Shown here: one piece after another, positions 57,345 to 64,000 of the stretch | Numbering within the stretch: the first letter of the stretch is position 1 | Layout: the number at the start of each line of letters is the position of its first letter | Assembly (NCBI GenBank): GCA_964036045.1 | Contig: OZ038400.1 | Coordinates: forward strand, 14,691,079-14,755,078 | From: Eutreptiella sp. 'Long Island Sound 2002' | Lineage: Eukaryota; Euglenozoa; Euglenophyceae; Eutreptiales; Eutreptiaceae | Direction: 5' to 3' | Length of the DNA stretch: 64,000 bases | Position numbers and translations under genes: made by a program | Notes under the pieces: model-generated | What the model saw: the letters and a program-made list of their open reading frames with translations, nothing else | Told to the model about the DNA's origin: nothing | The model's database searches: none

Positions 57345-57443
57345 TGGTAGCAAGAGGCAGCCTGTCTCTGTGCACCGGCAGCGACCCCGCGCCGTACAAC
57401 CAGTGCTCCGAGCAGGCAAACATAAGCAGAAGGGTGGATTAAG

Positions 57444-59945
57444 ATGGATCCAGGAAGAGTGGACGCCGAGGTGAACACAGCGCCAGCGCCAGAGACACCG
57501 GCAAGGCCGGCGCCTGACGCTGTACCTTCGGTGGAGCCCTTACATGGGCCAATGGATACGGCGGAGGACTCCTTGGATGGCCTCCAGACGGCCTTTGGGG
57601 CCCTGTCGGTGAAGGAAATGGTCTCTCAGCCTCAGCCTGTGAAGAGGAAGAGAGGAAACGAGAGCGAGAAGGATGCTGGAGAAGGAGCAGACGAAGGAGA
57701 GGAGCAAGGGCAAGACCCGACGGATGTCCCTACCTTCGAAGGCGCACCAAGCGCTTCTGGCCTCCATGCATCACCCTCTCCCATAACCACCACACTCCCA
57801 GCCGCCGCTACATCCACTTCCACAACCAACCAGTCTATGGCAGAGGGCACAGGCTTTACTGGCATGCCTCACTACCCCGCCTATGGCATGGGCCCACCTA
57901 CCACTGCGCTCCTTGAGGCAACTACTGCCAGTGAGCCGGTGGCTTCCAGCTCTGCGCCGCGTTGGTATGCGGCTGACCATCCCCATCCACTCCACGCCAC
58001 GGGAACCTACATGGAAGTTCCTGGGTATGCTCCTGGGTGTACACCTGGGTATGCACCCCTGAGTGGGTTGAGGAGAGGACCAGAGTCTCTGGGAGGCAGG
58101 AGTAGAGGATCGGGAAGATCCTCCAACAGGTCCCTGACGCGGTCGGAGATCAACGAGGTGCTCCAAGGAGCCACTTCGAAAATCGTGAGCGACCTCACGC
58201 AAGAGATCAGGGAGAAACTGCAGCCCCTGATGATCCCGTCCCATGCGTCACCTACGACAGTGGGGATGTCACCCCACCGAGTACAGGCTAACCACCTGGC
58301 GGCAGGGTTGACGAATACCCTGGGGAGCCTGAGGAGCCGACCGATGCCGACTCCTGCAGCAGTACCAAGAAGCCCATTCGTCCCAAGGACAGCCCAGCCG
58401 CCCTACAGTCACGTGACGAACTCGACGAGGGCCGAGCTGGACCAGCTGGGGCTGACAGCCCTAAGGGCTATGGTGGACGTGGAGCCTTATGGCTCCAGTG
58501 ATCTAGGCGGAGACCCCTCCAATGATGGGCCGCCTTCGATGACTTCTTCTTCGCCATCGGATGACGAAGACCCTGAGGACCCCGAGGACTCCAAGGGTAA
58601 GAAGAAGAAGAAGAAGAAGAAGAAGACCCGACGCCCTGAAGGACGCCGAGCTCAGGAGGCGAAGGCTATTGCCACCTCCAAGATAGTGGTGAACCTGCCT
58701 GAATTCACAGGCAAGGACCTCAGCGAGTTCGCTGAGAACTTTGGCCGGTTCCTACGACTGACCGGCCAAACCCACGCGAGTGGGCGAGTGAAGTGCGACC
58801 TGCTCCTGCAGTGCTGCAAGACGAAGTACCTGGAGAAGCAGGTCAGGCAGATCGTCACCAACTCCGCCACCTTTGCCGACGTGTTGGTTGCCCTGGAGAG
58901 GCAGTACCCAACCTACGAGACCGACCTCTCCATCAGGGCCGAGATCCAGAACCTGCCCGTCCTGCCCAACAACCCCAAACCCGGCAGGGTCTCCGAGCTG
59001 TTGGCGGACCTGGACCACTGGGCTGGACGACTGACGCCCGGTTCCTACAGCAGCGACGACCTGCTGTTTTGGTTGTGCTCCAAGCTCCCCCGTGAGCTAT
59101 GGGACGAGTGCCGTCTGACGGCTGAGCGCAAGGCTAGATCCCTCCGCTACGAGGATCTATGCGTGCTGCTCCTGGAGATGGCGCTGGAGAAGGAGAGCGA
59201 CCAACACCTGAACCACTACCGTCCTGGTGGTGGAGGTTCTGGAGGCAAAGGGTACCAAGGGTCCCGACCTGGGCAGGGGACTACCCCCAAACACGCCCAC
59301 GCCCGCCTAATGGAGAACGTGAAGGAGCTATTCTGGTGTGATGCCAGAGATGAACAGGGCCACCTGCAGCATGCCTCCAACTGCGAGCAGCGAGACTGCT
59401 TTGTTGTCCAGGGGAAGCAGCAGGAAAAGATCACCGGCGCCAAGGTGAAGATGCCGGATCATTACCGCTGCACCATCACGTGTGCATTCTGCGGTAAGCG
59501 GAAGCACTATGAGGACGAGTGCTACCATAAGCAACGCCTATCGGCGAAGCTTAAGGGGGAAGATCCTGGCAGAAGCTCAGGCAAAGGTGGAGGCAAGGCC
59601 AAAGGCAACGACTCCGGCAAGGGCAAGTCGAAAGGACGTGGTCAAGGTGGTCAAGACAAGGGTCAGGGCGGACGAGGAGGAGGCGCTAATCGCCAGAACG
59701 ACAACAAGAACAAGGACAAGAACGGAGGTAACCCCAACCCTAATCCAGGGGGGAACTCCGAGCCCTCTGGAGGGCAGTCTGGACCTACCACACGCTCACA
59801 GACGCAGGCCCAGCAAGAACAAGGAGCCAAGCGTGAGCATGAAGGTGGTGACGACGGCAACGCCAAGAAGAGGAGCCGTTTCATGAGGATGGCCCGCAAA
59901 TTGCGGAACAAGGGGTTCGAGGTGACCTGTCCCGCGGAGTTCTGA
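57444..59945 (+). CDS. Element E Gag, intact
   Basis: 833 codons from ATG 57444 to UGA 59943. The N-terminal ~390 residues are low-complexity and Pro/Ser/Thr-rich. A Lys-rich tract (about residues 385-395) looks like a nuclear localisation signal. The capsid-like region (VVNLPEFTGKDLSEFAENF...ECRLTAERKARSL) spans about 415-590. The CCHC knuckle CAFCGKRKHYEDEC is at residues 680-693, and a Gly/Lys/Gln-rich tail follows. It differs from Gag of D in length but keeps all domains. Confidence 0.85.
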   Translation: MDPGRVDAEVNTAPAPETPARPAPDAVPSVEPLHGPMDTAEDSLDGLQTAFGALSVKEMVSQPQPVKRKRGNESEKDAGEGADEGEEQGQDPTDVPTFEGAPSASGLHASPSPITTTLPAAATSTSTTNQSMAEGTGFTGMPHYPAYGMGPPTTALLEATTASEPVASSSAPRWYAADHPHPLHATGTYMEVPGYAPGCTPGYAPLSGLRRGPESLGGRSRGSGRSSNRSLTRSEINEVLQGATSKIVSDLTQEIREKLQPLMIPSHASPTTVGMSPHRVQANHLAAGLTNTLGSLRSRPMPTPAAVPRSPFVPRTAQPPYSHVTNSTRAELDQLGLTALRAMVDVEPYGSSDLGGDPSNDGPPSMTSSSPSDDEDPEDPEDSKGKKKKKKKKKTRRPEGRRAQEAKAIATSKIVVNLPEFTGKDLSEFAENFGRFLRLTGQTHASGRVKCDLLLQCCKTKYLEKQVRQIVTNSATFADVLVALERQYPTYETDLSIRAEIQNLPVLPNNPKPGRVSELLADLDHWAGRLTPGSYSSDDLLFWLCSKLPRELWDECRLTAERKARSLRYEDLCVLLLEMALEKESDQHLNHYRPGGGGSGGKGYQGSRPGQGTTPKHAHARLMENVKELFWCDARDEQGHLQHASNCEQRDCFVVQGKQQEKITGAKVKMPDHYRCTITCAFCGKRKHYEDECYHKQRLSAKLKGEDPGRSSGKGGGKAKGNDSGKGKSKGRGQGGQDKGQGGRGGGANRQNDNKNKDKNGGNPNPNPGGNSEPSGGQSGPTTRSQTQAQQEQGAKREHEGGDDGNAKKRSRFMRMARKLRNKGFEVTCPAEF

Positions 59946-59986
59946 CGGGGACGCTCTGGTGGCACCCAAGACCTGGTGTTTTGGGT
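59943..59986 (+). promoter_or_regulatory. UGA-CGG gag/pol junction of element E
   Basis: UGA is followed by CGG GGA CGC, and the pol frame continues at once to the protease. UGA CGG is a recognised leaky context. A weak stem ACCCAA (59964-59969) / TTGGGT (59981-59986) lies downstream. The homologous position in element D carries UAG GGG instead. Confidence 0.5.
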
Positions 59987-62900
59987 ACGTATCCGACTAG
60001 GGGGACGTGAATACCTGGGGGTACTGGATACTGGAGCCACAATATCAATAGTGGCCAAGAAAATTTTACCTTGTGGGAGCCTGAAGAACACCATGACCAC
60101 CGCCGCTATACGGATGGGGGATGGACATGTGGTGCACAGCTGCGGGGACTGCGAAGTGGAGGTACCTATGGGCTCCAGGACTATCGCCCATCGGTCCTAT
60201 GTGATGGACACTGATGCCTTCGACTTTGTACTGGGTACTGACTTCTTCGTGCAGCACTCCCAGATACAATCCCTGACGCTGCAAGCGCCCTACCTCCTGT
60301 ACGTGGACCACGGCAGTGGCAGAGAGTCTGTGCCACTGGAGCAGTCGGAACATACCTCGAGTTACCTGAGACTATCGAAGGAGGAGCCCTCGAACATGAT
60401 GGCGGCCTCCAAAACTGAGGACTATCAACTATTGGGGGAAGTCCTAGACCAAGGTCTGAAGGAGTTGGGTTACTCTCGAGAAGACCTAAGTGTGGAACTG
60501 TTCGCCAGCGACAAGCAGCATGTACTGGACCTATACTGCAGCAAGGGGAAGAACTGCAGCTACAAATTTTACTGGCCCTCTTTCGGGATGGCCTACGGGA
60601 ACCCCAGATTCAGTGAACTGGGGAAGGTGCTGACCAAGGTGGCCTTGGAACGTTCCTGTATGGTCCTGTGTTCCCCCGATTGGGGAGCCCATGGGGGCAA
60701 CGAGTACTGGCGAACCCTCCTTGACAAGCTGACTATCAGCTCTGTGCGGTTACCTGATGAGGCCATCTACGTGCCTCTGGGACGCAAGACGCCCATTGGA
60801 AGGCCCGGATGGGGGAGTATGCTCAGCGTGGTGGACGGAAGTCTTACCACCATCCCCTGGGAAGACCTGGACCCTACTCTGGTCCAGGCTATACAACGAG
60901 AAAGCGATGGACTCGCCTTGGGTGACTTGAAGGATCGTCTACGACCTCAAGATGCTGTTGAAACTACACCCGGAGGAGATGAGTACGTCGTGACTGACAC
61001 CAACGCCCCCAACTCTCCCTGTCATGTACCTGTTCCTGATGGAGTCTCTGAGTGTGGACTATCTGAGCTACCTAGCTCTATCCACTCAGACGACGAAACT
61101 GAGCACGACGCCTTCTTCGTGCAGACTGCGGTGGAAGAAGTGGAGAACGCCGAGTACGTCGCCCCACTAAAACCCCTACTCTCCATGAGGGTGGAAGACC
61201 CCGTGGATGAAGAGCTGGACCCTCGATCCAGGCTCAGGGAGTATGTGGATTCCAAGAGGAAGTTGGTGGCGAAAAAGCTATGCTACGCGAAGCCTACCCG
61301 CAGCTCGTGGCCACTGAAGCAAGGACGTATGGGAGACCTATCCCAACTGAAGGAGGACCTCGAACAGAAGATCACCACCTGGCAAAGGGAGGTAGATCTC
61401 AAGCTCATGAAGAGCGTATGGGGTGCCCATGTGAGGACCCCAGATGAGGACGACCTCTCGGAGGAATGTGTATGTGAACCCCCTAAAGCGTGCCTATGTT
61501 GCCATCGTCCACCGGAGATGGTTGAGCAAGACCTTCTGTATGCCTACCAAGGGCTGAAGGATGCTACCGCGGGCGAAGAGTCGGTGGAGGACCACCTCCC
61601 GACTTCTATTCAAGGGGCAAGCAACTTACACTCCGACGAGGATATGGAGGACAAGATCAAGGTACTGGACCCGCGGGTACAAAAGCTGATAAGGACCTAT
61701 CTGGAGGTGTTCGGAGAACTACCCCCTCCAGCCTCATGCGACAAGCTGGTACAGATGGACCTCAAGCTGAAACCCGAGTTCGTTGGTCACAAGATCCGGA
61801 GGAGACCCTATCCAGCTCCTAAAGAGCAGGCCGACGAGATTGAGCGACAGATACAAGAATGTATCGACGCTGGCCTAGTCCTGGAGTACAAGGATGGGGA
61901 CTACCCCCTACACTGCAGCCCCTGTTTCCTGGTGGCTAAACCTGGGTCTACAGCCAAACGGCTGGTAGTGGACTATGGAGAGCTGAACAAGAAGACGCTG
62001 AACCACTCAGGGTCCATTCCCAATATGGAGTCTACCCTGGAGAAGATAGCCTCCTGTCGCTACAAGACCAAGATGGACAAGCGAAGTGGATTCTGGCAAG
62101 TGGACCTGACGCCCAACGCGCAGGAACTACTGGCCTTCATCACCCCTCAGGGGAGGGTATTCAAGTGGAAAGTCATGCCATTCGGCGTGGCTAACGCCCC
62201 CGCTCTGTTCCAAGAGCTGATGAACAAGATCTTGTCCATCCTACGAAGGAGACCTAAGGTGCAGGAGCTCATATCCCGTGGGGCCCAGATGGAGGCTCAC
62301 ATCGACGATGTATGCCTCGGGACCAATACCCAGGAGGATCACCTAATCCTCTTGGGTGAGTTCTTTGCGGTCTGCCAGGAGAACCACACACGACTCAAGC
62401 TGGAGAAGTGTGAGTTCATGCAGGAGACCATGCAGTACCTGGGGTTTGACGTTGGCTATGGGTGGTGGACCCCAGCGGCCTCTAAGGCCAAACCCCTGAT
62501 GGATGCCAAGGTACGACACGAAGACCCCAAGAAAGGACTTCATGATGTACGCAGTTTCATTGGGGCGTGCAACTTCTATCGCCGCCACATCAAAAACTTC
62601 ACCTACACCAGCGCGGTACTTACTGACTTGATCAAGAAGAGTACTACTTGGCGCTGGGGCCCACAAGAGCAACAAGCGTTTGACGAGCTCAAAGACAAGG
62701 TAGCCAACGCTAAGTGCTTGGGCGTGCCTAGGGCACAAGGGGAGATTATCCTGGTGACTGACGCCAGCAATGTGGGCGGTGGTGGAACGTTGTTCCAGTG
62801 GCAAGCACTAGAGAAGGAGGAGTTCGACTCGGCCATTTCCCAATGGGGGACGGAAGGTCTCAACCGAGATGGAACCCTCAAGCACAGCTACCCTGACGAC

Positions 62901-64000
62901 AAGTGGGTCCTAGTACCTCTGGGCCACTGGAACTGGAAGTGGAACCAGGCCAGGGGGAACTACTCCACCTATGAGCAGGAACTGCTCGCGGGTATGCTGG
63001 TGCTATCCTCACAAGCACGACTGTTGGGGAGTAACCCTGTGGTCTGGCTATGCGACCAAGAACCGGTCCGCAGTTTCCAGAAGGGCCCCCCACCTGAGAA
63101 GGCCAAGCTACGTCGCTGGTGGACCTACCTCAGTCAACTACGGCTGACGGTACACCATATCCAGGGAGTGAAGAACGAGTGTGCCGACTACATCAGCCGC
63201 AACAACTTCGACGCCCTGATTGGTGCCCGGTCTGAAGCGCTGGCTAAGGAAGCGTTCAGCCGTATGGACGTACACCTGGACCTGAACATGACCATGATAC
63301 GCCCCCTGGATGGACTCCAACAATCGGAGTACCTACAGGAGTTTGGGGATATCTACCGGCGCCTGGAGAAACGCCTTGAACCCCTCCTGGTCAACCAAGA
63401 CCAGTGGAAGCGGGACAAGAGCTACCTCTGGCACGAGGACCGCATCGTGGTGCCTAGTGACCGAGTCCCAGCGCTGCTGAAGTGGACTCATGAGTCCAGT
63501 GGTCATGTGGGTGCTGACCGTACCCTGAGGCTGTTCAAGCAGTGGTTCCACACTACGTGGACTGACGACCAGCTGCGGAAGACGCTCCTGCCTATCGTGG
63601 ACAAGTGCCCGTGCAGGTCCTGTAAACCAGGGGATATCAGGGACAGAGGTCTCTACTCGACCCTGCCCATCCCTCACTGTGCTAACAGTGTTCTATACGT
63701 GGACTACACGGAGATGCCGAAGTTCGGGGGCTATGACTTCGCCCTCGTGGTAACCTGTGGGTTGACCAGGTTTACCAGGGTGTTCCCATGTACCAAGCAC
63801 ATTACCGGAGAGGAGACTATCAAGATACTCCTGGAGGAGTGGTTTTGTGTCTATGGGGCGCCCAAGGAGATCAACTCCGATGAGGACGTACGAGTACGCT
63901 CAGATACTGGCTGGTACAAGAGGGTCCTGAGGTCCCTCAATGTCCAGGTGTCTACGGGGATTCCCTACTCTCACACGAGCAACCCCCTATGTGAGCGACA
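59946..64000 (+). CDS. Element E Pol, partial at the window edge
   Basis: Protease VLDTGATISIV (GAT at 60027). Dam-like region ELFASDKQH...GNPRF (60600-60611), where D has NPPF. Long acidic linker with a Cys cluster (C-V-C-E-P-P-K-A-C-L-C-C-H, about 61467-61506). Reverse transcriptase with HIDD (62298-62309). RNase H LVTDASNVGGGGT and a CADYISRNN region. Integrase zinc-binding HESSGHVGADRT...CPCRSC (63490-63625). Integrase core with YVDYTEM, then NSDEDVRVRSDTGWYK in place of the usual D-N/S-G block, and NPLCER with the presumptive catalytic Glu at the window end. No stop from 59946 on. Confidence 0.88.

Larger units (their letters stand above)
56529..64000 (+). mobile_element. Element E: Ty3-like retrotransposon, open to the window edge
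   Basis: Leader or LTR (56529-57344), primer site with one extra base, complete gag, then pol open in one frame to the last base of the window (more than 1,350 codons). It is related to D along its whole coding length. No disabling lesion is visible, so this may be a recently active copy. The right LTR lies outside. Confidence 0.85.

Overview
The window reads as transposon-rich nuclear DNA of a eukaryote, probably an alga or other protist. Nothing in it looks bacterial: there are no operons, no rRNA, and no intact host gene that I can recognise. Nearly all recognisable coding sequence belongs to LTR retrotransposons of the Ty3/Gypsy type (two families carry a C-terminal chromodomain) and to one decayed Helitron-like element. 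The lineage cannot be fixed by eye. The mixed base composition and element types would fit a large, repeat-bloated genome such as a dinoflagellate, but that is only a guess.

Layout. (1) 1-9370 is an array of 0.9-1.4 kb repeat units bounded by the inverted terminal motif CTACACCCCTCTCC. They lie in both orientations, are separated by TA microsatellites, and are interrupted by two MITE-like elements with poly-C terminal inverted repeats (3716-4378 and 7108-7792). One more unit resumes at 43536-44839. (2) 9371-15446 plus 43331-43535 is a Helitron-like element on the minus strand (Rep/HUH domain and the C-terminal half of a UPF1-like helicase), ending in ~200-bp tandem units. (3) Element B, 15447-43326, is a Ty3 chromovirus with 3,023-bp LTRs and a 4-bp target duplication (CTAT), inserted into that tandem unit. 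Its pol (33853-38835) is intact. (4) Element A, 20086-30751, is a second Ty3 chromovirus with 533-bp LTRs. It is inserted in the upstream coding region of B with a 5-bp target duplication (CGCTG/CGCTA). (5) 44840-46747 is low-information sequence with a cluster of GTGTATCCC motifs. (6) Elements D (about 46750-52652), C (52653-56528, same family as A) and E (56529 to the window end, same family as D) are joined end to end. They look like a second nest, in which C sits in D and E sits in C. E is open from gag to the window edge.

The nesting gives a relative history. Repeat units came first, then the Helitron, then B (LTRs differ by roughly 1-2 % where I compared them), then A (about 4 differences in 533 bp).

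Three themes recur across the unrelated retroelement families. Gag and Pol lie in the same reading frame and are separated by a single stop codon (UAG in A, B, C and D; UGA followed by CGG in E), which suggests stop-codon readthrough as the expression strategy. Each Pol carries, between protease and reverse transcriptase, a domain resembling the Dam-type adenine methyltransferase fold, with an NPPF motif in A and D and a decayed one in B and E. The primer-binding site of A, C and D (and nearly E) matches the 3' end of a eukaryotic initiator tRNA-Met. Family A/C also starts Gag inside its own LTR, so each LTR carries a promoter, a start codon and about 55 codons into whatever lies next to it.
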